DNA of 64,000 bases from Microvirga splendida (lineage in GTDB: Bacteria; Pseudomonadota; Alphaproteobacteria; Rhizobiales; Beijerinckiaceae), in assembly GCF_016427565.1 (NCBI RefSeq), contig NZ_JAELXT010000019.1, positions 1-64,000 of the forward strand, in the 5' to 3' direction. Shown here in pieces: positions 7,990 to 16,196 of the stretch. A model generated the notes under the pieces. That model did not search any database and was not told the DNA's origin. It saw only the letters and a program-made list of their open reading frames with translations. Within the stretch, counting starts at the first letter, position 1. Each line of letters begins with the position of its first letter. The translations under genes were made by a program, and so were the position numbers.

Positions 7990-10205
7990 GAGATGAGCTC
8001 GTGTTCAGGGAGCGGAATCTGGATGAAGAGGGTCGTGCCCTCTCCCGGCTGGGATTCGATCCACATGGTGCCGTTGACCAGAGACAACCGCTCGCGCATT
8101 CCGGACAGACCGAGAGGAGGTCGGCTGCGCCGCTCCTCGCTGGTCGCAACATCGATGTCGCTGATGGATTCAGGCCTGCATCCAACGCCATCGTCCTCGA
8201 CGATGATATGGAGGCGCCGGCCGCGCTGCTCAAGGACGATGCTCAGGTTGTGAGCCTGAGCATGCTTCAGGACGTTGGTGAGGGCCTCCTGGAGAACCCG
8301 GTAGACCACCGTTTCGATTTCGGGCGCAAGCCTGTTGTAGACTCCGACGAACTGGATATCGACCACGAAACCGAAGCGGTCGCTCCAGTCGGATGCGAAG
8401 GCCAGGAGCGCATCCTTGAGGCCGAGATCGTCAAGCGCCGTCGGCCTCAGATCGGCCGCCGCACGATGGATGTCCCGGCCCAGTTCGGACGTCAGGGAGC
8501 GGAGCCAGTGCACCTGCTCCTGGCCCGGGAGCCCCTGCAGTTTCTGTTCGAGGGCCTTCAGGCCGAGCGAGAGGCCCGTCACCGTCTGGCCGACCTGATC
8601 GTGAAGTTCCCGCGCGATCCTGCGCTGCTCGTTCTCCTGAGCCTCCGCGAGACGCCTCAACAGATCGAGACGTTCCGCCTCTGCCAGCTTCTGAGCCCCG
8701 ATATCGGCGATCACCCCGTGGATCACTTTCGGCGCGGGGCCGGCGAGTTGCGGGATGCGCCCTGTCACGCGCACCCAGTGCATGCTCTTGTCCGGGTGAA
8801 CGGATCGGAAGGCCACGTTGACGGAGCGGCCCTCTTTGAGACAGCGCTCTATCGCGGCCTGAACGGTTGCGCGATCCTCGGCATGTACAGCTTCGAGGAA
8901 GTTTTTGACGGAGGTGCGGGATTCCGTTGCGCCGGCCAAGCCGTGCGGCAGGCCGAGCAGGTCCCAGGTGCGCCCCGATCCGATAACCTCGCCGTTTTCG
9001 GCATCCCAGCGCCACGTCCCGAGTTCCGCTGCCCCAATGGCGACAGCGCCACGCTCCTCGCTGACCGCAAGAGCGAGCGCAGCTCTTTCCGATTCGCTCC
9101 GTCTCCGATGGGCGATGTCCCGGGCCGTCAGGAATGCCAGGGCCAGGGCGAGGAGCAGGCTCACCACCCCGCCTCCTGCCAGAACATAGATGGAGCGCAA
9201 TACGGGTGCGTTCAGGGTCTCGCTCGGCCCCCCGAGATGAACCGACCAGCCGCCGGTGTAGGGAAGCGACTGGTAGACCGTTTCGACCTCCACCCCCTCC
9301 AGGGTCCGGGCCACGTAGGAACCTGATGGGGCCTGCGCAATCGCCTGGCGAAGCCCCGGCGAGGCGGGGCGCCCAAGCTCGAATTCCTCGGCGAGGGTCC
9401 GTGCAATGATGTTCCCCTTGGCGTCGACAACAGCTCCGACCCAATCCTTCGGGGTGCCGGCGCCCTTCAGGATCGAGCTGATCGCATTCGGCACGAAGGA
9501 GACCGTGAGGACATAGCGCAGGCGGTCGTCACGGACGACGGGAGCGCGGATCGTCACGAGGCGCTGACCGGAGATCTGCCCGACGGGGCCGATGCCCCCA
9601 ACCACCGACTGCCTCGTTCTCATGACCTGATCGAAGCTCTCCCGATCGGCTGTCGGGCCGAGAGGAGCGCCGAGGGGGCGCAGCAGATTGAGGGCCTGGA
9701 GGCCCGTCAGATCCGTCAGCTCGACCGTGGCCCAAAGCGGGTGAGCCGCCCTGACCCGTTGCGCCTCCACATAGAAACCCTCGAGAGAGGGGCCATCGAG
9801 GGCTGTCGAGGCGGCAAGGGTCTCCGCCACCTGCAGCTGGGCCGCCATCTCCGATGCGATTCGTTCGCTGACGTGCCTGACCGTATCCGAGGCATTCTGG
9901 CGGGCCGCCATGCGCTCACGGTCGGCCATGAGATAGGTCACCCAGCCCCCGAACAGCAGGAGCGGGATCAGGCCAGCCAGGAGCAGGGACAGCAGCGGCC
10001 TGCGGCTGTCGCCGAGCCGTGGCCAGTTGTCGTTCCTCCGGTGAAATGATGACTGCCGATCCAAGGTTTGCCTCTCAAGGCGTATTCGGGCGCCGAGCGC
10101 AGCCAGGGCCGGACCGCCGGTCTGTAGCTCCAAGGGAGCCCCTCCCCCTGGACTGGAGGAGGACATAGACCCTTGCCGGACCAAGACATCGCTCATGTTG
10201 CCCAT
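7986..10205 (-). CDS. membrane sensor histidine kinase (HisKA_3/NarX-type) with PAS domain
   Basis: The 739-residue kinase has TM1 near 68-90 (SLLLAGLIPLLLFGGWVTYL), a periplasmic sensing region of about 250 residues resembling Cache domains, TM2 near 340-362 (GGGVVSLLLALALAFLTA) and a PAS domain (LGTWRWDAENGEVIGSG). It ends with a HisKA_3 dimerisation helix carrying the phospho-acceptor His in RRIARELHDQVGQTV, and a HATPase with DDGVGC and LGLSGMRERL. It should phosphorylate the NarL-type regulator encoded 4 nt into its 3' end. ATG 10205 is preferred because AGGGGGA lies 10 nt upstream. A second ATG is at 10196, and the longer frame to 10298 would run through the dyad repeats at 10220-10271. 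The ligand is unknown. Confidence 0.88.
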   Translation of the reverse strand: MGNMSDVLVRQGSMSSSSPGGGAPLELQTGGPALAALGARIRLERQTLDRQSSFHRRNDNWPRLGDSRRPLLSLLLAGLIPLLLFGGWVTYLMADRERMAARQNASDTVRHVSERIASEMAAQLQVAETLAASTALDGPSLEGFYVEAQRVRAAHPLWATVELTDLTGLQALNLLRPLGAPLGPTADRESFDQVMRTRQSVVGGIGPVGQISGQRLVTIRAPVVRDDRLRYVLTVSFVPNAISSILKGAGTPKDWVGAVVDAKGNIIARTLAEEFELGRPASPGLRQAIAQAPSGSYVARTLEGVEVETVYQSLPYTGGWSVHLGGPSETLNAPVLRSIYVLAGGGVVSLLLALALAFLTARDIAHRRRSESERAALALAVSEERGAVAIGAAELGTWRWDAENGEVIGSGRTWDLLGLPHGLAGATESRTSVKNFLEAVHAEDRATVQAAIERCLKEGRSVNVAFRSVHPDKSMHWVRVTGRIPQLAGPAPKVIHGVIADIGAQKLAEAERLDLLRRLAEAQENEQRRIARELHDQVGQTVTGLSLGLKALEQKLQGLPGQEQVHWLRSLTSELGRDIHRAAADLRPTALDDLGLKDALLAFASDWSDRFGFVVDIQFVGVYNRLAPEIETVVYRVLQEALTNVLKHAQAHNLSIVLEQRGRRLHIIVEDDGVGCRPESISDIDVATSEERRSRPPLGLSGMRERLSLVNGTMWIESQPGEGTTLFIQIPLPEHELIS

Positions 10206-10219
10206 TATGTCATGGTCCC

Positions 10220-10271
10220 CCTGACAGGTTTGCAAGGAAGAACCCACAGGCCTGTCAGGATTATCCTGACA
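10220..10271. promoter_or_regulatory. triple CCTGACA dyad between kinase and Crp/Fnr gene
   Basis: CCTGACAGG (10220-10228), CCTGTCAGG (10251-10259) and CCTGACA (10265-10271) form two overlapping dyads. The tightest is TGTCAGGA-TTA-TCCTGACA at 10253-10271, a perfect 8-bp inverted repeat. The cluster lies 15-66 nt upstream of the kinase ATG, in the divergent spacer with the Crp/Fnr gene, where an operator would be expected. Which regulator binds it is unknown. Confidence 0.45.
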
Positions 10272-10399
10272 CCCCCTGCCGCAAGGCCCGACTGACATTC
10301 CGGAGACTGTTCACGCAAATATATAGGGCATGTCGATGCTGAAGTGACCGATCCCTCACACATGGCGAAGCTTCGCTCGCCGAGACAGGAGTTCCGGGA

Positions 10400-11233
10400 A
10401 TGTTTAGCTGCACCGAAGAACTGACCCGCTACAGCCCTCAGGACCGCCTCAGGAGGCATTCCCTGAGCCTCAGGGCTGAGCGTGGGGCCCGAATAGCCGC
10501 CGACGAGAGCCGGATCGGCAACGGTCTCCTGCGGGCGCTCGACGGCGCTGTTCTGGAAGAGGTGATGCCGTATCTCGAGCGGGTTCCTCTGAAGAGGAGG
10601 CAGGTGCTCCATGAGCGAAACCTGCCGGTCATGTATGCCTACTTCATCGAGCAGGGGCTGGCCTCCCTCATGGCCCGTGCCGACGATCAGTGCATGCTGG
10701 AGGTGGGGACCCTCGGCCGTGAAGACTTCGTCGGCCTTCCCGTCGTCCTCGGAACGACACGGACGCCACACCGGTGTGTGGTTCAGGTTCCAGGGGAGGC
10801 ATGGCGGATTTCAGCCGACGACCTCCAGGCGCTGCTCAACCGGATTCCGGCATTGCGGCAGCTTCTGCTGACCTATGTTCAGGCAACGAACGTGCAGAGC
10901 GCGCAATTGGTCGTGTGCAACAGCCGCCACAGCTTGCGGCAGCGGCTCGCCCGATGGCTCCTCTTCGCACACGATCAGGTCGAGGGGAACGAGATTGCCC
11001 TGACCCACCAGTTCCTGGGGCGGGCACTCGGTGTCCGGCGCGCCGGCGTGACCACGGCCATGGGCCGGCTGGAGGAGGCCGGGATGATCCTTCGCGGGCG
11101 CGGGCGGATCGTGATCCTGGACCGCGCACGCCTTGAGGGCGAGGTCTGCGATTGCTACCGGGCCATCCGGTCGGAATACAAGAAGATCACCTGCGACAGC
11201 GGATCGGAGCCGGCGTACCGCATTGCCTGCTGA
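10400..11233 (+). CDS. Crp/Fnr-family transcriptional regulator
   Basis: The 277-residue protein has a cyclic-nucleotide-binding-like beta-roll at about 40-165 (LKRRQVLHERNLPVMYAYFI, MLEVGTLGREDFVGLPVVLG) and a C-terminal winged helix at about 185-255 (SLRQRLARWLLFAHDQV, FLGRALGVRRAGVTTAMGRL, GMILRGRGRIVILD). The N-terminal cysteine cluster of oxygen-sensing FNR proteins is absent: a single early Cys is seen and other Cys residues are scattered. Iron-sulfur sensing is therefore unlikely and the signal is unknown. It is divergent from the sensor kinase with the dyad cluster between them. The ATG at 10400 follows GAGTTCCGGGA, a weak ribosome site. Confidence 0.88.
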   Translation: MFSCTEELTRYSPQDRLRRHSLSLRAERGARIAADESRIGNGLLRALDGAVLEEVMPYLERVPLKRRQVLHERNLPVMYAYFIEQGLASLMARADDQCMLEVGTLGREDFVGLPVVLGTTRTPHRCVVQVPGEAWRISADDLQALLNRIPALRQLLLTYVQATNVQSAQLVVCNSRHSLRQRLARWLLFAHDQVEGNEIALTHQFLGRALGVRRAGVTTAMGRLEEAGMILRGRGRIVILDRARLEGEVCDCYRAIRSEYKKITCDSGSEPAYRIAC

Positions 11234-11265
11234 GCCGGACGGCGAGCGTTGAATTCAACGGCAGA

Positions 11266-11309
11266 GACAGGCCGCAGCGGGAGCCATCAGAGCCCTGCTG
11301 CGGCCTGTC
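11266..11309. terminator. hairpin between converging genes
   Basis: GACAGGCCGCAG (11266-11277) pairs perfectly with 11298-11309. It sits between the stop of the Crp/Fnr gene and the stop of the PRC-barrel gene. No clear U-tract is present on either strand, so a shared bidirectional terminator is plausible but not certain. A separate 14-nt palindrome, CGTTGAATTCAACG, lies at 11247-11260. Confidence 0.45.
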
Positions 11310-11312
11310 CCG

Positions 11313-12023
11313 TCAGAGCATTGCGCCCTTGAAGCGCTTGGGATCGATCCGAAGACCTGCCGCCTCCGCCTGGGAGTCGGTGATGAACGGCAGCCCATAA
11401 TAGCTCGCACCCGGATCCCAACGTCCGACCGTCCCGGGGAACGCGAACGCAAAGGTTCCTCCGCCGGAGGCCGCGTCCCTGCTGACGAGCACGGCGATGA
11501 GACGGCCGCTCATGTCGAAGACCGCGTCTGTGACATAGCCGTATCCGTACCCTGTCTGCAGCCGGGCATAGTCGCCGAGAACTTCTGTCAAACGGAACTC
11601 GCGCGGCAGAGTCGGGACATTATCCGTGCCCGGAAAGAGCGTGTATTGCGGCCTCTTTCCATCGAGGAGCTCCGTCGCGATGCCCTCGCGTCCCGGCGTG
11701 AGGTCAACTTCGCTCCAGGGGATGCGGTAGAGAAAATCGGGGACATTCGAAGCTCCCCCGCCGGTCACCAGCACTGCCGCAAGACGCCCGTCCGCATCGA
11801 TGATCAGATCGCGGATGGTGCCGACCTCCTCACCGTTCCTGCGAAGAGCCTTCTGTCCGATGAGCTGCTGCGAGCGCCAGCCCTCATAGAGGGCATCCGG
11901 TGCAAGATGGCTCATCCGGCCTTCAAGCGCAGGGCGAACCGCCGGGTTTGAGTCCTGGGCGAGAGCGGGAGCCGCAAACGCCGTCGTGACCAATAGTACG
12001 GCCGTGATCCGGGATAACTTCAT
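11313..12023 (-). CDS. secreted PRC-barrel domain protein (double barrel)
   Basis: The 236-residue protein carries a Sec signal peptide (MKLSRITAVLLVTTAFAAPA, cleavage after ALA). A first PRC barrel covers about 50-115 (SQQLIGQKALRRNGEEVGTI, RDLIIDADGRLAAVLVTGGG) and a second PRC-like segment about 145-200 (FRLTEVLGDYARLQTGYGYG, VTDAVFDMSGRLIAVLVSRD). It should be periplasmic. The start at 12023 is fixed by a near-perfect ribosome site, AAGGAGGGGA, 5 nt before the ATG. The much longer upstream frame reads across the divergent promoter region and is not protein-like. It is divergent from degP, which hints at a shared envelope-stress role. Confidence 0.85.
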   Translation of the reverse strand: MKLSRITAVLLVTTAFAAPALAQDSNPAVRPALEGRMSHLAPDALYEGWRSQQLIGQKALRRNGEEVGTIRDLIIDADGRLAAVLVTGGGASNVPDFLYRIPWSEVDLTPGREGIATELLDGKRPQYTLFPGTDNVPTLPREFRLTEVLGDYARLQTGYGYGYVTDAVFDMSGRLIAVLVSRDAASGGGTFAFAFPGTVGRWDPGASYYGLPFITDSQAEAAGLRIDPKRFKGAML

Positions 12024-12360
12024 GGTCTCCCCTCCTTGAGGTGGTGCCGGTTGCGCTCGCGCGCGTGGTCGAGGGGGAAAGCGCCCGGAGCGGTCCGGTT
12101 CTTTGCTTGGTCCGCCAACGTACCGACGGCAGACGCAAGTCCGGATTTGCCTGCGCTCATGGTGAAACGAGTCCTCATTTCGCCAGTTCGTAAAGGAGCA
12201 TGCTCTGTGAACCATGCACCGGCATGGCGCGGACCCCACCGGCGCGGAACGCCGAAGAGGGTACGGCGAGCATTTCATGAATCGTGAGCGCAACGTCGCA
12301 CGAGAACCTAAGCGATCAATACCCGGATCAGACCCAGCCGAGATGATGGAGCCTACATCA
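12024..12360. other. divergent promoter region, PRC-barrel gene / degP
   Basis: 337 nt separate the two divergent start codons. On the minus strand CGAAC (12190-12186), a 16-nt spacer and CGTT (12169-12166) form a one-mismatch EcfG-like promoter facing the PRC-barrel gene. A related but weaker AGAAC-N16-CTTT lies closer to that gene. No clear sigma element was identified for degP, and no gene is seen within the region. Confidence 0.4.
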
Positions 12361-13905
12361 ATGCCCAAGACGGAATCCGAACAGAACATCGAGGTCTTTG
12401 CACGCAGGCGGGAAGGCCTTCGCATCCGGTCTGCTCTCCTGGGTGCGGCTGCAATGGCGGCCATGGCAACGTTCGGCGGCAACATCGCCGGTCCTGCGCT
12501 TGCGCAGACCCCACTGACGGCAGCGCCCGCTCAGATGGTGCCGTCCTTCGCCGACGTGGTCGATCGCGTGAAACCGGCCGTCGTGTCGGTGAGGGCAAAG
12601 GCCGGTAATGCCCAGACGAGCGACAACCAGTCGGGTGGATCGAACTTCAATCTCCCCGACCTCAACCTGCCGGATGACCATCCCTTCCAGGAGTTCTTCA
12701 AGCGCTTCCGGGGGCAGGGCAGCCCGAACGAGGGGAACTCCCGTCCCGGGCCGAGCCCAAGGCGTGGGGCATCGCAGGGATCCGGCTTCTTCGTGTCGGC
12801 AGACGGCTATCTCGTCACCAACAATCATGTCATCGACAAGAGCTCTGACATCGAAGTGCTCATGGACGATGGCCGAACTCTGCCGGCCAAGGTCGTCGGT
12901 ACCGATCCGAAGACCGATCTTGCTCTGCTGAAGGTGGAGGAGGGCGGGCCCTTCAAATATGTCGAGCTTGCGCCGGAAGCCCCGCGGGTCGGCGACTGGG
13001 TGATTGCGGTTGGAAATCCTTTCGGCCTGGGTGGAACCGTCACGGCAGGGATCGTCTCCGCTCGAGCCCGCGACATCGGGGCCGGTCCCTATGACGACTT
13101 CCTCCAGATCGACGCCCCGGTGAATCGCGGCAACTCCGGCGGTCCCGCCTTCAACCAGCGTGGGCAGGTCGTGGGCGTGAACACCGCCATTGCGTCGCCG
13201 TCGGGCGGCAATGTCGGCATCGCATTCGCGATTCCCTCGGAAACCGTTCAGAACATCGTCAACCAATTGAGGGAAAAGGGTGTCGTCGAGCGCGGCTTCC
13301 TGGGCGTTCAGATCCAGTCCGTAAACAAGGACATCGCTTCGAGCGTCGGCCTCGAAAAGCCTGAAGGCGCGATCGTCTCCCGCCTCGAGGACGATAGCCC
13401 GGCGGCGAAGGCCGGGGTCAAGACCGGCGATGTCGTCCTCTCCGTGAACGGCAAGCCCGTCGACGATGCGCGCGATCTCTCCAGAACGGTTGCATCCTTG
13501 AGCGCAGGCTCGACTGCCAATCTACAGGTCTGGCGCGACGGCAAGCGGCAGGACGTTTCCGTGACCATCGGCAAGATGTCCGACAGGACCGCGTCGGCGT
13601 CTTCCCAGCAGGACGGCACCATGGAAATGGACAAGCTCGGCCTTCGGCTTGCGCCAGGTGCAGCCGCCGGAGGGGACGTCAAGGGCGTTGCCGTCGTTGG
13701 CGTCGAACCCGGCAGCACTGCGGCCGAGAAGGGGTTCAAGACCGGCGACGTGATTGCAGAGGTCGGCGGCCAGGCCGTTCAGACGCCTGCGGATGTCAGG
13801 AAGGCCCTGGAGGACAGCCGTAAGACCGGCAGAAAGAACGTGCTCTTCCGGGTGGAAGCCGAGGCGGGCGCGCGATTCATCGCAGTTCCGGTTCCTGCAG
13901 CCTGA
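12361..13905 (+). CDS. degP: periplasmic serine protease/chaperone DegP (Do/HtrA family)
   Basis: The 514-residue protein has an N-terminal signal segment (SALLGAAAMAAMATFGGNIA, cleavage near ALAQ). Its trypsin-like domain has the triad H156 (VTNNHVID), D186 (KTDLALLKV) and S259 (NRGNSGGPAF). It has two PDZ domains (about 300-385 with GFLGVQIQSV, and 420-505 with LGLRLAPGAA). It degrades or refolds damaged envelope proteins. ATG 12361 is chosen because it gives a normal signal region and has GGAG 12 nt upstream. Earlier in-frame ATGs at 12346/12349 are possible. A strong terminator follows the stop by 6 nt. Confidence 0.95.
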   Translation: MPKTESEQNIEVFARRREGLRIRSALLGAAAMAAMATFGGNIAGPALAQTPLTAAPAQMVPSFADVVDRVKPAVVSVRAKAGNAQTSDNQSGGSNFNLPDLNLPDDHPFQEFFKRFRGQGSPNEGNSRPGPSPRRGASQGSGFFVSADGYLVTNNHVIDKSSDIEVLMDDGRTLPAKVVGTDPKTDLALLKVEEGGPFKYVELAPEAPRVGDWVIAVGNPFGLGGTVTAGIVSARARDIGAGPYDDFLQIDAPVNRGNSGGPAFNQRGQVVGVNTAIASPSGGNVGIAFAIPSETVQNIVNQLREKGVVERGFLGVQIQSVNKDIASSVGLEKPEGAIVSRLEDDSPAAKAGVKTGDVVLSVNGKPVDDARDLSRTVASLSAGSTANLQVWRDGKRQDVSVTIGKMSDRTASASSQQDGTMEMDKLGLRLAPGAAAGGDVKGVAVVGVEPGSTAAEKGFKTGDVIAEVGGQAVQTPADVRKALEDSRKTGRKNVLFRVEAEAGARFIAVPVPAA

Positions 13906-13911
13906 TGAACC

Positions 13912-13954
13912 GGGAGGGCCCTTCAGCTCCGGACTGAGGGCCCTCCCGCCTTTT
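13912..13954 (+). terminator. Rho-independent terminator after degP
   Basis: GGGAGGGCCCT pairs with AGGGCCCTCCC, and the stem is extended by TCAG/CTGA with one bulge. It is followed by GCCTTTT. It lies 6 nt after the degP stop codon. Confidence 0.8.
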
Positions 13955-13985
13955 CGGAAGACAGAAGAGCAAGAGGAGTATGACG

Positions 13986-14447
13986 ATGCTCAGACCTGCA
14001 ACCTGCTTCATGGCATGCCTTATCGCCGCGGGGCATTTTGGGGCGGCCCTGGCGCAGACGCCGCGTCCGGGCGCTGGGCAGGCTGCCGTCACGCCGGTGG
14101 AGATCAGCGCAGAAACCGTCAATGGCGACCTCCGGTGCCGGCCGCCCCGCGCTCGACTTCCTGCCACCACGCCGCTTGAGCTTCGCGTCGTCAACAGGTC
14201 CGAGCTGCCTGTGGCCTTCGCGGCGCCGAAGTTCTTCAATGCCTCGAAGATCGTCGAGTCCGGCGGTTTCACGTGGAACATCGTCCAAGACACCTTCATC
14301 GTGGCTCCCCGAAGCACCGTGTGGGTCATGCTCCAGAGTCCGGTTCCCGGCGAATATTACTATTCCTGCTTCAAGCAGGGAGGGATTCCGACCAACGAGA
14401 CAAGCGGCTTCCTGATCGTCGCTCCTGCAGCCGACGGGCGTCCGTGA
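13986..14447 (+). CDS. secreted cupredoxin-like protein without obvious copper ligands
   Basis: The 153-residue protein has a signal peptide (CFMACLIAAGHFGAALAQ) and a cupredoxin-like beta-sandwich: LELRVVNRSELPVAFAAPKF, a middle strand with WNIVQDTFIVAPRSTVWV, and the closing PGEYYYSCFKQGG. The usual His-Cys-His-Met copper set is not visible. The closing loop has Cys but no neighbouring His or Met, so a type 1 copper site is unlikely and a structural or partner-binding role is more probable. Start ATG 13986 has AGAGGAG 7 nt upstream. The ATG at 13980 is too close to that site. Confidence 0.65.
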   Translation: MLRPATCFMACLIAAGHFGAALAQTPRPGAGQAAVTPVEISAETVNGDLRCRPPRARLPATTPLELRVVNRSELPVAFAAPKFFNASKIVESGGFTWNIVQDTFIVAPRSTVWVMLQSPVPGEYYYSCFKQGGIPTNETSGFLIVAPAADGRP

Positions 14448-14498
14448 CGCGGCAGATCGTGCGTGTCCCTTCTTGCCGATGAAACCTAGGAGTCTGTC

Positions 14499-14963
14499 AT
14501 GATCAGGTTGTATGTGATCGCCGGTGTGCTTCTCACCACGGCCGCCGCCGCCCAGGGCCAAGCGCCGGAAGTCGTGGTCGATACGCCCCCGAAAGTCGGG
14601 GTTTGGAGAGCATCGGATTTGATCGGGCGCAACGTCTTCGGCCCCGAGGGGGAGGATGTCGGCGAAATATCCGACGTCATCATCGACCAAAGCGGCAGGA
14701 TCCGCGGATATGTTCTTTCCGTCGGCGGAACCTTTGGAATTGGCGATCGGAAGGTGGCGGTCAGCCCTTATGCCCTGCGGATCGACCCGATCGACACGAC
14801 GGTGACGACCGGGACGGTGAGCGGCGGAATTTCTCCCAGCACGCCGGATGGGGCCCTGGTGCGGGAGGAGATGCGGTTGAGCAACATTCTCACGCCTGAT
14901 CGGATCATCGTGAACGTGCCGAAGGGCCTGCTCGAGCTGGCGCCGCAGTTCGAGCAGCCCTAA
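14499..14963 (+). CDS. secreted PRC-barrel domain protein
   Basis: The 154-residue product has a short signal peptide (MIRLYVIAGVLLTTAAAAQG) and one PRC barrel at about 35-100 (RASDLIGRNVFGPEGEDVGE, SDVIIDQSGRIRGYVLSVGG, GIGDRKVAVSP). A C-terminal segment (EEMRLSNILTPDRIIVNVPK) resembles the end of a second incomplete barrel. It is predicted to be periplasmic. CTAGGAG lies 7 nt before the ATG. It follows the cupredoxin-like gene by 51 nt on the same strand and is probably co-transcribed. Confidence 0.82.
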   Translation: MIRLYVIAGVLLTTAAAAQGQAPEVVVDTPPKVGVWRASDLIGRNVFGPEGEDVGEISDVIIDQSGRIRGYVLSVGGTFGIGDRKVAVSPYALRIDPIDTTVTTGTVSGGISPSTPDGALVREEMRLSNILTPDRIIVNVPKGLLELAPQFEQP

Positions 14964-14964
14964 A

Positions 14965-14988
14965 GGCCGCCTTGGTCGATTGGCGGCC
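14965..14988. terminator. short hairpin between converging genes
   Basis: GGCCGCC (14965-14971) pairs with GGCGGCC (14982-14988) just after the PRC-barrel stop codon and before the converging small membrane-protein gene. There is no U-tract, so terminator function is tentative. Confidence 0.3.
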
Positions 14989-15018
14989 CGACTGAGGAGC
15001 CTGTCCTCGGGAGGGTGG

Positions 15019-15192
15019 TCACCGCTCCGGTGGAACCGACGTGATCGCCGAACTCTCGGGGAGCGCCCCTGCGACGGACCCTGTTGCGCCAGGAGGTTCG
15101 TCGCGGTCCACGAAAACAACCCACAAAGTCGTACACAAGATCACGGCCACCACAGCGACCACGGAAAGGGCGATCCAATTGCGCCGTTTCAT
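15019..15192 (-). CDS. small single-pass membrane protein (57 aa)
   Basis: This short frame encodes 57 residues starting MKRRNWIALSVVAVVAVILC. It has a positively charged N-terminus, a hydrophobic helix of about 23 residues (WIALSVVAVVAVILCTTLWV) and an acidic, Pro/Ser-rich tail ending SVPPER. The topology should be N-in with the tail outside. AGGGAG lies 6 nt before the ATG, which supports translation. The function is unknown. The downstream side carries the hairpin at 14965-14988. Confidence 0.6.
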   Translation of the reverse strand: MKRRNWIALSVVAVVAVILCTTLWVVFVDRDEPPGATGSVAGALPESSAITSVPPER

Positions 15193-15261
15193 GTCGATCT
15201 CCCTGTAAGAACCCTGTCAATCACACGGGATGAAACGGGCCCGCTCGGATCCTGACATGCT

Positions 15262-15387
15262 TCAGATGACCTGCTGCCCAACGGTCCAGGCCAAAGTACA
15301 AAACACCAAGCCGACAACCAATGTGCCGAAAATCTCTCCAGCAACGATCGGCATCTCTCTCTTCCGGCGATCTGGATGAGGCACCAT
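15262..15387 (-). CDS. small membrane protein (41 aa)
   Basis: The frame encodes 41 residues: a basic N-terminus MVPHPDRRKREMP followed by one hydrophobic helix (IFGTLVVGLVFCTLAWTVG). TAGGAG is 6 nt before the ATG. It is followed 69 nt later by the other small membrane-protein gene on the same strand. The pair resembles regulatory or complex-stabilising mini-proteins, but no function can be assigned. Confidence 0.5.
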   Translation of the reverse strand: MVPHPDRRKREMPIVAGEIFGTLVVGLVFCTLAWTVGQQVI

Positions 15388-15525
15388 GAAATCTCCTATG
15401 ATCACTCATAGAAGTAAACGCGATCAAGGCAGGGAAAGGAGCCCATCCGGCCGGAAGCACAGTTTGGCAGCGTACACGAATACTTAGCGTGCTTGCTGCC
15501 GAACCGGATATCTGGAGCGAAGACG

Positions 15526-16059
15526 CTATCGATTGCGCTGAATGACGGCACAAGCGATGCGGTCGCCGGCGCCTCCCGAAGGCTGGGAGCGATAATCGTC
15601 GGCTGTCGCGTGGACCACGAGGGCCGAGCCGTCCTGATCGAACAGAGTCCCTTCTCCGTCGAAGCCCACATGGGGATTGAAGACCTCGGCCAGGAGCTTG
15701 CCGTCCTGCCCCACGGTCTGGTTCGGCAGGTCGCCGGCATGGGGGCCACCTTCGATCCAGTAGCCGTGCTTGGCGCCACGGGGGTTGTAATGGCCACCTG
15801 CGGATTCGAAGCCGCCGCTTGCATCGCAGCGGCCGACCTCATGAATGTGGAAGCCGTGCGGGCCGGGAGGCAGGTTTGCGATGTCCGCCCGGATGAGAAC
15901 GCCATTGGGGGTGTCGATCAGCGTTGCGCTTCCGATGGTCTTGCCTTCCTTGTTCATGAAGACCGCGCGGGCGTCCAGGGGAGTCGAGGTGGGCTGATTC
16001 TGAGCCGCGGCCGCTGTCGCCGATACGATCAGAGCCGCGCATGCAATGAGTGCTTTCAT
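15526..16059 (-). CDS. sodC: periplasmic Cu/Zn superoxide dismutase
   Basis: The 177-residue enzyme has a Sec signal (MKALIACAALIVSATAAAAQ) and the Cu/Zn SOD fold. Copper and zinc ligands lie in GPHGFHIHEVGRCD, FESAGGHYNPRG and EGGPHAGDLPN, and the late copper His is in ALVVHATADDY. The disulfide Cys pair is RCD and RIACAV. It removes superoxide in the periplasm. Start ATG 16059 is used because GGAGG lies 8 nt upstream, and the ATG at 16068 abuts that site. A GGAAC-N16-GGTT sequence at 16196-16172 suggests EcfG control with a leader of about 110 nt. Confidence 0.93.
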   Translation of the reverse strand: MKALIACAALIVSATAAAAQNQPTSTPLDARAVFMNKEGKTIGSATLIDTPNGVLIRADIANLPPGPHGFHIHEVGRCDASGGFESAGGHYNPRGAKHGYWIEGGPHAGDLPNQTVGQDGKLLAEVFNPHVGFDGEGTLFDQDGSALVVHATADDYRSQPSGGAGDRIACAVIQRNR

Positions 16060-16171
16060 GGTGTTCATCCTCCTTACCCTCATCGGTTTGGGTCGATACG
16101 CCCGCAGATCGCCTCGATCCTGAATTCGGCGCAACGAGAGACGCTCCTGTCCTGGAGCGCTCGCGAGGGTG

Positions 16172-16196
16172 AACCGGAAGCCGGACGGGCCGTTCC
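16172..16196 (-). promoter_or_regulatory. EcfG-like promoter for sodC
   Basis: On the minus strand GGAAC (16196-16192), a 16-nt spacer and GGTT (16175-16172) precede sodC by 113 nt. One base differs from CGTT. The same variant is found upstream of the double PRC-barrel gene. Confidence 0.4.
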
